A DNA stretch of 64,000 bases from F22 sp963675625. Its GTDB lineage: Bacteria > Bacteroidota > Bacteroidia > Bacteroidales > Bacteroidaceae. A program made the translations under genes and the position numbers. The stretch covers positions 1,302,001 through 1,366,000 of the forward strand of contig OY776497.1 of the NCBI GenBank assembly GCA_963675625.1. Direction: 5' to 3'. The notes under the pieces were generated by a model. The model was not told where the DNA came from, did not search any database, and saw nothing but the letters and a program-made list of their open reading frames with translations. Shown piece by piece: positions 50,700 through 59,698 of the stretch (position 1 is its first letter; each line of letters starts with the position of its first letter).

Positions 50700-50949
50700 T
50701 ATCGATTTTCTTTTTATTTGTAAGCACACGAAAAGCAGCAATTATCTTACAAAATGACAGACACGCATAGAGGCCTTATTACAGATCAGAGTAGTGGAAG
50801 TCCACTCAAAAAAAGAAGCGCTTAAATCGAACGGAAAAGGGCTATATGAGCGCGCCATTTTCAGAAGCTAGTTTTTCATTAAAAAAACACATTAAAAAAA
50901 TCATTTAGGCTACGCATTTACCTTCTAAAGAGACAAAACAAGCGATAAC
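50700..50949. other. Intergenic region after the antiporter gene
   Basis: No gene is recognised. AGTGGA/TCCACT makes a small hairpin near 50790-50805 that could end antiporter transcription, but the following run is A, not T. The rest is AT-rich. Confidence 0.4.
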
Positions 50950-51030
50950 ATCCCGTTCCTAGGGCATACGCAACGGGATAAAAAAGAATCCGCAAGCGCT
51001 GCATCAAATGATCGCAAGCGCTTGCGGATT
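50950..51030 (-). terminator. Two tandem hairpins ending the GH97 transcript
   Basis: The main hairpin is a perfect 14-bp stem (50987-51000 with 51017-51030, arm AATCCGCAAGCGCT), followed on the minus strand by six T (50985-50980). A second stem, ATCCCGTT (50950-50957) with AACGGGAT (50972-50979), lies just after. Both follow the remnant gene at 51094. Confidence 0.85.
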
Positions 51031-51093
51031 AGAGGTCTTATACAGCACTTGACATTTTGTCAAAAGCTCTTTCGACATTCTTTATCTTTTGTG

Positions 51094-51225
51094 TCAATTT
51101 AAAACTAAATCAACCATAACTGGCAAATGATCTGTTACATACACACCCTTCGAATCTGGTTGTTCAGCCAAAGCAGCATGATTGATGCCATCATCAGGAT
51201 TATCCATACGTATATTTAAACTCAT
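51094..51225 (-). pseudogene. Endonuclease/exonuclease/phosphatase family remnant with internal deletion
   Basis: A 43-codon frame starts at 51225, sharing one base with the GH97 stop (TGATG). It begins MSLNIRMDNPDDGIN, the N-terminal strand of Bacteroidetes EEP-family proteins (with the catalytic Asn), and ends GVYVTDHLPVMVDLVLN, the C-terminal block with the catalytic Asp-His (SDHLPV). The two ends of a protein of about 270-300 residues are thus joined with only some ten residues between them. Signal peptide, metal-binding Glu and catalytic middle are gone. This reads as an in-frame internal deletion that left the ends intact. A designed microprotein is less likely. Confidence 0.8.
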
Positions 51226-53267
51226 CACCGCGCAGTAGGAATGAAACTAACGGCAGCACCGCCACCGGTACCTATATGCAAATCGATAGAATCACCTAAT
51301 TGTACTTTTTTTGTACGGATATTCACTCCCGTAGGGTTATTCATATAATCACTTCCAGCAGCATCTTCATAAACCGTCATCTCATATGTTATTCCTTCTT
51401 TCAAAAAATCTAGTTGTATAGGAAGATTTATGGAAGACATCCCATTCTGAGATTTAAAATCATTAGCAACTGCCCCTAAGAAGAAGCGGTCACCTGCACG
51501 ACGTACAACAGCAAGCGTTTTTTCTGGAGCTCCCAAAATACAACGAGACCAATCGCAATCCGCATCAAAATCTTCGAAGAACTTAAACGCTGGTTTATTC
51601 TTATAATTTTCAATCAAATCGGAAGCCATCTGCATTGGAGAATACAAGACCACCCATGCAGCCATTTGCTTGGCAACAGTGGTATGAACACGATTGACTC
51701 CTTGGTCTAAATCATTCCATTTTTTGCGTCTTGGGTCATTCTTACTACTTTCTAGAAGCACATCAAAGATCCCAGGTGTATAATCCATCGGCCCTGCCAA
51801 TAGACGAGTAAAAGGAAGTACTTCAAAATAAGCAGGTCCATTTCCTTCGCTCCATGCATTCCACTCCATACCACGGGCTCCTTCGCGAGTCATCATATTG
51901 GGATAAGTACGGCGAATTCCAGTAGGCTTTATAGGCTCATGTGCATTAAGATTAATGCGATGTTTTGCAGCTAGTTCCACCACTTTACGGTAGTGCATAA
52001 CAGCTAGTTGACTATGGTGCTTAATACCTCCGCTCATGCCACCTGCATAACCCGTTTTGAGATAGCGTATGCCCAAAGAATCGTTCCAAGCTAGGGTGCG
52101 TTCCAGTTGTGGTTCATAATTAGCAATATTACCACCAGTTTCATGGTGCGAAATAAGCTGTATGCCTCGAGCTTGTGCATAACGTTGCACTTCATAGATG
52201 TCGAAATCATCGTAAGGCTTCATATAGTCGAATACTTGATTCGTGCCCCAATTCTCCCAACCGTCATTCCAGCCTTCAAACAAGACACCTTCAATATTGT
52301 GTTTGACAGCAAAATCGATGTATTTCTTTGCATTTTCTGTAGTCGCCCCATGGCGTGGCCCTTTTTTCCACGTTTCTACCCCCACGTGCATCCCCCACCA
52401 TACGCCAACATACTTTATAGGCTTAATCCAAGAAGTATCGTGTAGTTTACAAGGGTCATTTAAGTTGAGGATAAGAGACGAATTGATTAATTCTGATGCC
52501 TCATCTGCAATCTGGATACTACGCCATGGCGTTTTAAATTGAGCAGGCACTTTAGCTTTGATACCATCTGGCCAAGGCACTAAATCGGCTTCTAGTGGAG
52601 AATGTGTATCTTTACGCTTCAAAGTCATGCCTGGAAAATCAGTTAAAGCTGCTTCGTGAATAGACATCCATGTACCTTGTGCTGTGCACATTGTGATAGG
52701 TGTATTGGCATTCTGTACACTATCTAAAGGCAAGATACGATACTTTTGTTCATAAGTATCATAATTGGCAGGAGTAGACCAAGTTGTAGGGCAATCCACT
52801 AGGTTAAATTGAGTCTGCTCATCGGTCAAATACAAACTATCGCGTCCTGCAATATTATAGGCATAACGAAAACCAAGGCCATCATTAAACACTTTTACAA
52901 AAAGAGTCAGTGTACCTGCATTATTTTTTAGATGAATGGCTGCGCCATTATAGTTTTCTCGTATTTTTTTATTTTCTCCCCATGGCTGAGTCCAAACGGA
53001 GTCAATAGTGCTTTCTTCAACAGCTGTAATAGTATATCCATTCAGCAAATTATTATGATCTTGATCGGTAAAACCTAAACGAGAGGTACGAATCAGTGTG
53101 TCCTGACGATGTACAACAGAGTAGTTCAATGCGCCAGCTTTATCTACATGGACGATAAAAGCAGTATGTCCATCAGGAGATAATACAGAAGGTGTTTTGT
53201 GGAGTGTACAACTTACAACAGATAGCAAAAGTGTTACACCCGCAATGAGCTTAAAGAATCGGTTCAT
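51225..53267 (-). CDS. GH97 glycosidase (SusB-like lipoprotein)
   Basis: The 680-residue glycoside hydrolase has lipobox SVVSC, an N-terminal beta-sandwich (residues about 25-280), a (beta/alpha)8 catalytic domain (about 290-590) and a C-terminal beta domain. The catalytic region includes VLFEGWNDGW, SHHETGGNIANYE, NAHEPIKPTGIRRTYPN and TREGARGMEWNAW, with Glu residues where SusB places its calcium ligands and catalytic base. Members cleave alpha-glucosidic or alpha-galactosidic bonds; the Glu set favours the inverting alpha-glucosidase type, not proven. It has its own promoter-like -7 and lies beyond the terminator of the GH18 locus. Confidence 0.9.
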   Translation of the reverse strand: MNRFFKLIAGVTLLLSVVSCTLHKTPSVLSPDGHTAFIVHVDKAGALNYSVVHRQDTLIRTSRLGFTDQDHNNLLNGYTITAVEESTIDSVWTQPWGENKKIRENYNGAAIHLKNNAGTLTLFVKVFNDGLGFRYAYNIAGRDSLYLTDEQTQFNLVDCPTTWSTPANYDTYEQKYRILPLDSVQNANTPITMCTAQGTWMSIHEAALTDFPGMTLKRKDTHSPLEADLVPWPDGIKAKVPAQFKTPWRSIQIADEASELINSSLILNLNDPCKLHDTSWIKPIKYVGVWWGMHVGVETWKKGPRHGATTENAKKYIDFAVKHNIEGVLFEGWNDGWENWGTNQVFDYMKPYDDFDIYEVQRYAQARGIQLISHHETGGNIANYEPQLERTLAWNDSLGIRYLKTGYAGGMSGGIKHHSQLAVMHYRKVVELAAKHRINLNAHEPIKPTGIRRTYPNMMTREGARGMEWNAWSEGNGPAYFEVLPFTRLLAGPMDYTPGIFDVLLESSKNDPRRKKWNDLDQGVNRVHTTVAKQMAAWVVLYSPMQMASDLIENYKNKPAFKFFEDFDADCDWSRCILGAPEKTLAVVRRAGDRFFLGAVANDFKSQNGMSSINLPIQLDFLKEGITYEMTVYEDAAGSDYMNNPTGVNIRTKKVQLGDSIDLHIGTGGGAAVSFIPTAR

Positions 53268-53293
53268 AAGGTATCAATTTGGTTTAACAAGAA

Positions 53294-53301
53294 CAAAGAT
53301 A
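53294..53301 (-). promoter_or_regulatory. Candidate -7 element for GH97
   Basis: On the minus strand TATCTTTG lies 27 bases before the start at 53267. The -33 is poor. Confidence 0.5.
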
Positions 53302-53355
53302 AAGAAATATAAGGACATGGTACACACGAGCTATAATATACATCGGATAAGCAGA

Positions 53356-53391
53356 AACAAAATACCCCGAGACATTATAAGTCTCGGGGTA
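53356..53391 (-). terminator. Terminator of the GH18 utilisation locus
   Basis: A perfect 11-bp GC-rich stem, TACCCCGAGAC (53363-53373) with GTCTCGGGGTA (53381-53391), has a 7-base loop and is followed on the minus strand by ATTTTGTTT. It separates the locus from GH97. Confidence 0.92.
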
Positions 53392-53413
53392 CAATAGAAC
53401 AATCTATAGCAAT

Positions 53414-54388
53414 TTATAGATCCAAAATCATATGACCAAAGTGTAATTTTTCATCCTTAGTAAAGTAGAATATCAACCATATCTTTGTACCATCATTCTT
53501 AAGTACTTCACAAGTCACAGGTTCATCCTCATAATTAACAGCCGTACTACCCCAACCATACTTAAATCGTAATGTAGCATCTGCTTTGGTTCCTACTGTT
53601 AGATCTCCAGGGAAAGAGACAACTCCATAGTAGTAAGTATAATAAGTGAAACCGACCTTGTTCACACCATCTTCTAGAGTAACCGATCTATCGTAATAAC
53701 TTGAGTTATAGTCCGTTTGATCAAATGTTATAGTTTGATCGGTTTGAGCCATCAAATCTTCTTTATCTTGATCTGTAAAAGGTACAGTAGAGGTCTTTAC
53801 TTCTACTGGTATATCCATTTCCAAACCATATGAGTCGATCAAATGTACGGTTGTTGTACATTCTTTAATGCCCTTTACCACAAGTGTTGATGGAGCTTCG
53901 ATAGACACTTCAATATCTTCACTTTCAGTAGTTGCTTCATACCCAAGATTACCTTCAGTAATCGGACATTTTACCGTCTTGGTCCAACCAAGTGGCATGG
54001 CTACCTCAATCTTTTCGCGATCGATAGCTAGTGTTTCATAATGAGATACTACTGGCAACAACAAGTAATTATCTTGCGCATCAGTAACGACAATATTAGT
54101 ATTACCCAATGCTACTCCAGTCACATGCAATACCGCACCTTCCATCTCAACCGTAGCGACATCGGTATTAGTACTGAACGCCTTGTATTCTCCAGCCCCA
54201 TCCACAATGGTTATTGAAGTAGCTTGACTCACAACGATATCTGCTTTCTCTGCATCCAACTTAATCTCCTTCTTCACTGGATCAACTGGCGTAGGATCAT
54301 CATCGCTTCCACTACAAGCAGTAAATAGTACAGGAAGAGTTAGTGCACATAGGCACATCAATGTATATATTCTTTTCATGTTCTTCAT
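53414..54388 (-). CDS. Ig-like surface lipoprotein of the GH18 locus
   Basis: The 324-residue protein has lipobox LFTAC after a signal peptide. Residues about 35-200 look like two Ig-like (BIG2-type) beta domains (AFSTNTDVATVE, VLHVTGVALGNTNIVVTD; then YEATTESEDIEVSI, LVVKGIKECTTTVHLID), and the last 120 residues form a Tyr-rich beta domain with no family I can name (YNSSYYDRSV, FTYYTYYYGVVSFPG). The aromatic-rich end and the last place in a Sus-like operon suggest a surface glycan-binding protein. It is 16 bases after the GH18 gene and ends at the locus terminator. Confidence 0.75.
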   Translation of the reverse strand: MKNMKRIYTLMCLCALTLPVLFTACSGSDDDPTPVDPVKKEIKLDAEKADIVVSQATSITIVDGAGEYKAFSTNTDVATVEMEGAVLHVTGVALGNTNIVVTDAQDNYLLLPVVSHYETLAIDREKIEVAMPLGWTKTVKCPITEGNLGYEATTESEDIEVSIEAPSTLVVKGIKECTTTVHLIDSYGLEMDIPVEVKTSTVPFTDQDKEDLMAQTDQTITFDQTDYNSSYYDRSVTLEDGVNKVGFTYYTYYYGVVSFPGDLTVGTKADATLRFKYGWGSTAVNYEDEPVTCEVLKNDGTKIWLIFYFTKDEKLHFGHMILDL

Positions 54389-54404
54389 TTTAAAAGATTA
54401 TAGT

Positions 54405-55799
54405 CTACCAATCTTTAGGGAATGGTTCGCCAACGACTAGTTCATCATCATATAACGTTCTTGCAATTGTTTCAAGATGACTACGCTGACTAGCACTGTT
54501 GCTACGATAAGGATCCATAGCGAAAATCATATGTGCCCCATACCCGTCATTGCGTATAGATTGTAAACCGCTTTCACTACAAAAACGACCTTGTGCATAT
54601 TCACTAGACTGTTGAGCCATTCCTGACTTTGGCAAACCTGGGTAATTACCTGACAAATCCCCACCACGTCCATAGTCTTGAAGGGCATAATCCATCCATT
54701 GTCCAGGTTCTTCACCATCTACACTAGGCAGTGAAGACGTAGTAGACCAAACATAAACCTCTACAAGCTTGTCTGGCATTGCCTTCTTTGATTCATATAT
54801 AAGGCGTGCAGCACCTGCAGAAGAGGGACTCACAAAACCAGGAGGTATTGGATTGGGATAACTAGAATATTCATCATCAAAAAACACTCCGTCCAAGCCA
54901 TATGCATCACAATTGGCCTTAATTTCTTGAGCTACATACTTTGCTGTCTCTTTACTTAGATTAGCCACACCAGCTTGGTCATGATTACCTAGAATACTCA
55001 ACAACACTTTGATGCCACGATCCTGCAATGGTTTGATATATTTCTCTCTATTATCCAACATGTGTTGTATGTTATTATTATGAAAGATATACACGCGACC
55101 AGTCTCAACATTGTAGTTGATATTAGAAGAAAACAGGATGACCTGATCTATCAATTGTTTACCACTACCTTTTAGAGTATAGATCATATTGTTCAACGGA
55201 TTAGTATTGTTTGCCTCCATGCAACTAATAATCTGTATACCTGTCGATTTATTCGCATCTGGCAAAGCAGTCAAATCACGTACTAATATCATATAATCAC
55301 CCTCGGCAGTTGCTTTCACAACTGCATTATTTGCACTTAGGTGTACTGGGATAGCATATGTTTTACCTGTTTCCAATGCAGCATCTGTCTTCACAGAAAC
55401 AGCTATTGCAGATGACTGTTTAGCTCCTTTTGCAAGCTCGACAGTTGCAGGAATAGTCACTAAGTTTTCAGGGAAAAGCTCGTAATCAGTACCATGTGTC
55501 TGATTAAACTGAGTCAAGGCATCAGCTTGATAATTCAACTGAAGGGTTACAGCAGCGCTTACTGGAGTTGTTGTACTCACAAATAAATCACTAGTACCTT
55601 CCGTTCTAAACTCAACGACATTAAAGTCACGCTTGTTTGCCCCATCCACCAAATAAGCTACGGCACCATCACTTAAAGTATATGGGCTTTCATTTACTGG
55701 TTCCAGAGCAATGTCATCATCACCACAACTAGTCAATCCTAGACTACATGTAGCTAATCCAAGGGCTAACACCCAAGTTGATATATTCATTGTTTTCAT
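54405..55799 (-). CDS. GH18 endo-beta-N-acetylglucosaminidase with DUF1735 domain
   Basis: The 464-residue lipoprotein (lipobox GLTSC) cuts the chitobiose core of N-glycans. An N-terminal DUF1735 domain spans about residues 35-165; the GH18 domain about 180-460 has LLSILGNHDQAG on strand 3 and the active motif DGVFFDDEY near residue 305, the DxxDxDxE pattern with the catalytic Glu. The closest family memory is BT3987 and the EndoF/EndoH group, which release high-mannose glycans and use substrate-assisted catalysis. It lies between the DUF1735-LamG and Ig-like genes in one operon. Confidence 0.88.
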   Translation of the reverse strand: MKTMNISTWVLALGLATCSLGLTSCGDDDIALEPVNESPYTLSDGAVAYLVDGANKRDFNVVEFRTEGTSDLFVSTTTPVSAAVTLQLNYQADALTQFNQTHGTDYELFPENLVTIPATVELAKGAKQSSAIAVSVKTDAALETGKTYAIPVHLSANNAVVKATAEGDYMILVRDLTALPDANKSTGIQIISCMEANNTNPLNNMIYTLKGSGKQLIDQVILFSSNINYNVETGRVYIFHNNNIQHMLDNREKYIKPLQDRGIKVLLSILGNHDQAGVANLSKETAKYVAQEIKANCDAYGLDGVFFDDEYSSYPNPIPPGFVSPSSAGAARLIYESKKAMPDKLVEVYVWSTTSSLPSVDGEEPGQWMDYALQDYGRGGDLSGNYPGLPKSGMAQQSSEYAQGRFCSESGLQSIRNDGYGAHMIFAMDPYRSNSASQRSHLETIARTLYDDELVVGEPFPKDW

Positions 55800-55827
55800 T
55801 TAGCATTACTATTATTAGGTTTACAGA

Positions 55828-56970
55828 CTAGTTTTCGGGAGCGGGCAATGTTACTGACGTCCACTTCAATGGACTATTGGCCACAGCATCATTTCCATTA
55901 CCAGAATGGTCTTTTACACGTAGTGAACTATTATCATCAAACTTCCAATAAGCCACCAAACCTTCTGATGCAGGGTCTACATAATATGGGTTATTTGTAA
56001 TTTCCTCTTGTGTACGTACAATGTTCCAGATACGTACTTCAGAGATTTCACCTGCTAAATAACGTTCATCAGCATAAGAACGTCCAATACAGAAACCACT
56101 TGTACCACCTTGACCTAAATTGATGCTACCCAAACTACGATTACGTTCGCCTTGCACCACACCATTGATGTACAATACAGAGTGCCCATCATTTGAATCA
56201 TAAGTCAGGGCAACATGTACCCATTGATTTGTTGGTAATTTTTTATTGCTATCTGCTGCAGGGAAGTTACCACCTGAAGTGGCTACTTGTACTTGACTAC
56301 TAGGATAACCTGCATCACCTATACGAATCAATAACTTTCCTTCGATCCCCATAATCGTTGAAATCATGCGGTCAAAATCATGTACACGTATTAGGGCTTC
56401 TAAAGTCAATTGTGACAATCCATTGACTACCGAAGGATCTTGCCAATCGATTGTACAGTAATTCTCTTCGATATCAGCCACTACATTAATAAGAGCAGCA
56501 CCTTTAATGACGTAATATTTAGTTATATCACTGGCAAGAAGGTTGAAACTTGATTTTGAGATAGTCACTGGTAAACAATACACAACGTCACGATCTAATT
56601 TGTCTAAATCAACAAAATTGAGGGCTATTGTATTTGAGAAAACACTTCCAGCGTTAATAGTCGCTTTATTTTCAGAGAAATTATAATACTCTGCTGGCAA
56701 AAGCACAGCAGATTCTCCATAAGAACTATTAAAGGTAGATATTTTGCTTGCATCTGCACTGAAAGTAACATCAACCTGCATCATATAAGGTTGTGCTAAA
56801 GCCGCTTGTAAAGTTTGAGTAAACTCCTTATTCCCAGCCTTAACAAGCATCTCGGCTGTCTTATCTGTACCATTAATAAAAACTTTGTTTTCAAAGTCTG
56901 GTCCATCATTTCTACAACTAGTCAAAACGACTACTGATAATAGAAAAGCATATAATAATTTGCGTATCAT
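55828..56970 (-). CDS. DUF1735 and LamG-like lipoprotein
   Basis: The 380-residue lipoprotein (lipobox VLTSC) has a DUF1735 domain at about residues 30-155 and a concanavalin A-like (LamG/laminin G) domain at about 165-375 (VHVALTYDSNDGHSVLYINGVVQGE, GLVAYWKFDD). LamG modules bind sugars, so the protein is likely to hold the N-glycan at the surface for the GH18 enzyme. It lies 7 bases after the GH18-like gene and 28 bases before GH18. The equivalent gene in B. thetaiotaomicron would be BT3986. Confidence 0.85.
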   Translation of the reverse strand: MIRKLLYAFLLSVVVLTSCRNDGPDFENKVFINGTDKTAEMLVKAGNKEFTQTLQAALAQPYMMQVDVTFSADASKISTFNSSYGESAVLLPAEYYNFSENKATINAGSVFSNTIALNFVDLDKLDRDVVYCLPVTISKSSFNLLASDITKYYVIKGAALINVVADIEENYCTIDWQDPSVVNGLSQLTLEALIRVHDFDRMISTIMGIEGKLLIRIGDAGYPSSQVQVATSGGNFPAADSNKKLPTNQWVHVALTYDSNDGHSVLYINGVVQGERNRSLGSINLGQGGTSGFCIGRSYADERYLAGEISEVRIWNIVRTQEEITNNPYYVDPASEGLVAYWKFDDNSSLRVKDHSGNGNDAVANSPLKWTSVTLPAPEN

Positions 56971-56977
56971 AGTATTC

Positions 56978-58105
56978 TTATTTTAGTGATGGGTTGATAA
57001 TTCCAATGGCTGTACGTACATTGTTATATGTGCGTATTTCACCATAATAATCATTACTTACATTCTTCACACCAATGCCTAGTATGCTACAACCATCTTG
57101 AGGTGCAACTGCCCAAGTAGCCGTACCCAATAAAGCAGTAGATCCGTCTGCCCAACATCCCGTTTTGATATCTGCAGTATCCAAAGATTTTGTTTCAGAC
57201 AAGACAACAAATTTATTCATTGGGACACCTTCATCGCATACCATGATTAAATTTAAGGACATTGAGGCTGCTGTTTTTTGTTCTGTGACATCCAATACAA
57301 TGAATGAAGCTTTATCTAGCAGCGTCTTATCTATCATATTTTGAGGGAGACCTTGAATAATAAACAACTTATCGGCATTGCGTGTAGCCCAGTCGCTCAT
57401 AATACCAGTAAACAAATTGTGATAATTTAGATACTCAGCTTTTTCATCGTCCCACATATGACTGATATTCTTACCCTTATAAGCAAAAACAAATCCGTCA
57501 TAATGGTATTGATCAACAAGGTGCACTGTTGTACTCAAACTGTCAACTAAATAAGCCTCAAATGTTGGTATTTCTATCAAGTCAACTGGTGCTGGCTCTA
57601 CAGGTTCACCTGTTTCTTCAGACTGTTGTTGCGCAGCATCCGCAGCATCTTGCACAAGCTTTTCATTTTCAGTATCCACCGCCTGTTTCCACAAGTCATA
57701 TTTCAATTTAACAGCATCAAAATCAAAAGAGGCAACAAAACGAGTTCCCTTTTCTTGACGCAACTCATTCATTTCGTCTATTTGCCATTCAGGCACATTA
57801 GATGGAACTTGCAAAGCCACAACATCTACACTATCCGGCAAAGCAGCCAAATTATCCACACGGCCAGCCGCTATTTGTGCCGAGTTGTCAAAAGTCACAT
57901 AACACAATTTGTGCTCTCCTTTTTTGTACTGACGCAAATTTTCTAGATACGCTTGGTACATCTGAGGATTTTGTTTGTCGATTTGTGACTGAGCCACGTC
58001 TACTGGTTCTGTATCTTCATTCTCACTCTCGCAAGATGTCATCATTCCCAGCATGGCTAGTCCCATCATAGGGACCGCCAGCATATATTTACGTAAATTC
58101 TTCAT
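56978..58105 (-). CDS. GH18-like lipoprotein without catalytic acids, likely glycan-binding
   Basis: The 375-residue lipoprotein (lipobox GMMTSC) keeps a GH18-like barrel (KLCYVTFDNSAQ, YHYDGFVFAYKGKN near residue 200, IIQGLPQNM, LLGTATWAV). At the active site the DxxDxDxE pattern is replaced by DGFVFAYKG, so the catalytic Glu and its Asp partners are absent. It is thus a binding protein, as in related N-glycan loci where such proteins serve as surface glycan-binding proteins. An acidic, Gln-rich insert near residue 150 (DAADAAQQQSEETGEPVEP) is unlike the rest. Confidence 0.82.
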   Translation of the reverse strand: MKNLRKYMLAVPMMGLAMLGMMTSCESENEDTEPVDVAQSQIDKQNPQMYQAYLENLRQYKKGEHKLCYVTFDNSAQIAAGRVDNLAALPDSVDVVALQVPSNVPEWQIDEMNELRQEKGTRFVASFDFDAVKLKYDLWKQAVDTENEKLVQDAADAAQQQSEETGEPVEPAPVDLIEIPTFEAYLVDSLSTTVHLVDQYHYDGFVFAYKGKNISHMWDDEKAEYLNYHNLFTGIMSDWATRNADKLFIIQGLPQNMIDKTLLDKASFIVLDVTEQKTAASMSLNLIMVCDEGVPMNKFVVLSETKSLDTADIKTGCWADGSTALLGTATWAVAPQDGCSILGIGVKNVSNDYYGEIRTYNNVRTAIGIINPSLK

Positions 58106-58120
58106 TTGAAATCTCCTCTA

Positions 58121-59686
58121 TTATTTACAATCCCACCAGATACGCGTAGCCATATTATCTGGACCACCAAGCATCTGAAGAGCTTCTTGTAGGTTTGTAT
58201 TATTTTCTGTGTACTCACGTTGTGGATAAGGCAATCGACGTGCGAAACCATCATCTGCAATAACACCACTACTCAAGTTATGCCCTATTGTCATCAACTT
58301 AGGATAACCAGTACGACGGAAATCAGCCCATGCTTCATTTCCTAATGGGAAGTTGGCAATCCACTTTTGTGTAATGATGCGTTCCAATTTCGTTTCCATA
58401 TCAGCGGTCTCGTCCCACTTAATGGTGATTTGAGACACATCTCCAGTATAACTATTTTCTTCTAATGGATCGTCGTATTTTTGTGGTTTAGATAGGTCAT
58501 CAGCAAGATATGCATCAGCACCTGATGCCCCCCATTGTCCAAATGACAAGCGCACCCCTTCTTCATACAAAGATTCTGCTGTACCCCCCATATTCCAACC
58601 ACGTAGCGCACCTTCGGCACGTAGAAAAGCTGTTTCTGCGGCATTCATCAATAAGACTTTGTCGTATTCAGCTGCAATATTCATATTAGAGTACTTGTGC
58701 GCATTGGCCGATGAAGAGAAGTCAATACCAGTACGCAGTCCGTAATACCCTTCTTCAAAGCCATCTATTTCAAAAGTGGTCTTCGTAAAATATTTTGGGC
58801 AGCGAGGATCGTTGTATCCTTGCATATATGAAGTCAAATCGGCAGATACACGAGAGTCACCACCATTATAATCATACATAACTACACGGAAAGGAGATTT
58901 TGATACGATATTGTATGCATTATCTGAATTAGATGTCATCGGACCTATTTCATGTGCCATCACTTCTTCTGCTTTTGTCTTTGCATAATCTGGCTCACAG
59001 TAAGCAAGACGCATAGCAAGACGTAGTTTCAAAGAGTTAGCATACTTAACCCATTCTTCAACATTTCCAGCAAATACATTATCTATATCTGCACTAAAGT
59101 TGGCCGTACGGTTTTCTGTCAATGCAGCTATAGCTGTATCCAATTCACCAATCATTGTATGATAAACTGTCTTGACATCATCATAAGGCGCAGTCAATTT
59201 GGCATCTTCACCAATCTTAGTATATGGAATAGGACCATAAATATCGGAAACACGATGCATCGCTGCAATACGCACGATATCTGCTACAGAGATAATCACA
59301 GGATCATCAGTAAGCTCTTTCAATTGTAGATAACTACTGTACGTATTAGGAATAATATCATTGAAAGCAACTTGTATCCAGTGTTCTTGTGGATTGTATG
59401 TAGCAAAGTTCTTTCCGACAAAGCCTTTGTTGGAATCGGCAAGATACCCACCGAAAGAACCACCAAGTAGACATTCTGTGAACTGGTTTAGATTGGTTTC
59501 TACAGGGATGATATATCCTTCCATCGCTTTAATAGATGCCCCTACATTGTATCCATCATACTCCACTTGGGTATGATTGGCATCGTATGGATTTTTATTG
59601 TATTCCTCGTACTTATCAGTACAAGCACAAGTTCCAAACACCACACCAGCGAGAACGGCTGTCTTTATTATGTTTTTCATTGTCAT
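58121..59686 (-). CDS. SusD-family outer-membrane lipoprotein
   Basis: The 521-residue SusD/RagB protein has lipobox TCAC after a signal peptide, the N-terminal YEEYNKNP block, TPR helices and the C-terminal RRLPYPQREYTENN typical of the family. It caps the SusC barrel and binds the glycan. It lies 12 bases after SusC. Start may be the first or third codon (59686 or 59680). Confidence 0.95.
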   Translation of the reverse strand: MTMKNIIKTAVLAGVVFGTCACTDKYEEYNKNPYDANHTQVEYDGYNVGASIKAMEGYIIPVETNLNQFTECLLGGSFGGYLADSNKGFVGKNFATYNPQEHWIQVAFNDIIPNTYSSYLQLKELTDDPVIISVADIVRIAAMHRVSDIYGPIPYTKIGEDAKLTAPYDDVKTVYHTMIGELDTAIAALTENRTANFSADIDNVFAGNVEEWVKYANSLKLRLAMRLAYCEPDYAKTKAEEVMAHEIGPMTSNSDNAYNIVSKSPFRVVMYDYNGGDSRVSADLTSYMQGYNDPRCPKYFTKTTFEIDGFEEGYYGLRTGIDFSSSANAHKYSNMNIAAEYDKVLLMNAAETAFLRAEGALRGWNMGGTAESLYEEGVRLSFGQWGASGADAYLADDLSKPQKYDDPLEENSYTGDVSQITIKWDETADMETKLERIITQKWIANFPLGNEAWADFRRTGYPKLMTIGHNLSSGVIADDGFARRLPYPQREYTENNTNLQEALQMLGGPDNMATRIWWDCK

Positions 59687-59698
59687 TGGGTCTTTTGA

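Noticed and set aside
50950..51030. Attachment site or transposon end
   Set aside because: The inverted repeats are short, followed by a T-run on the minus strand and behave as terminator hairpins; no integrase or transposase is near.
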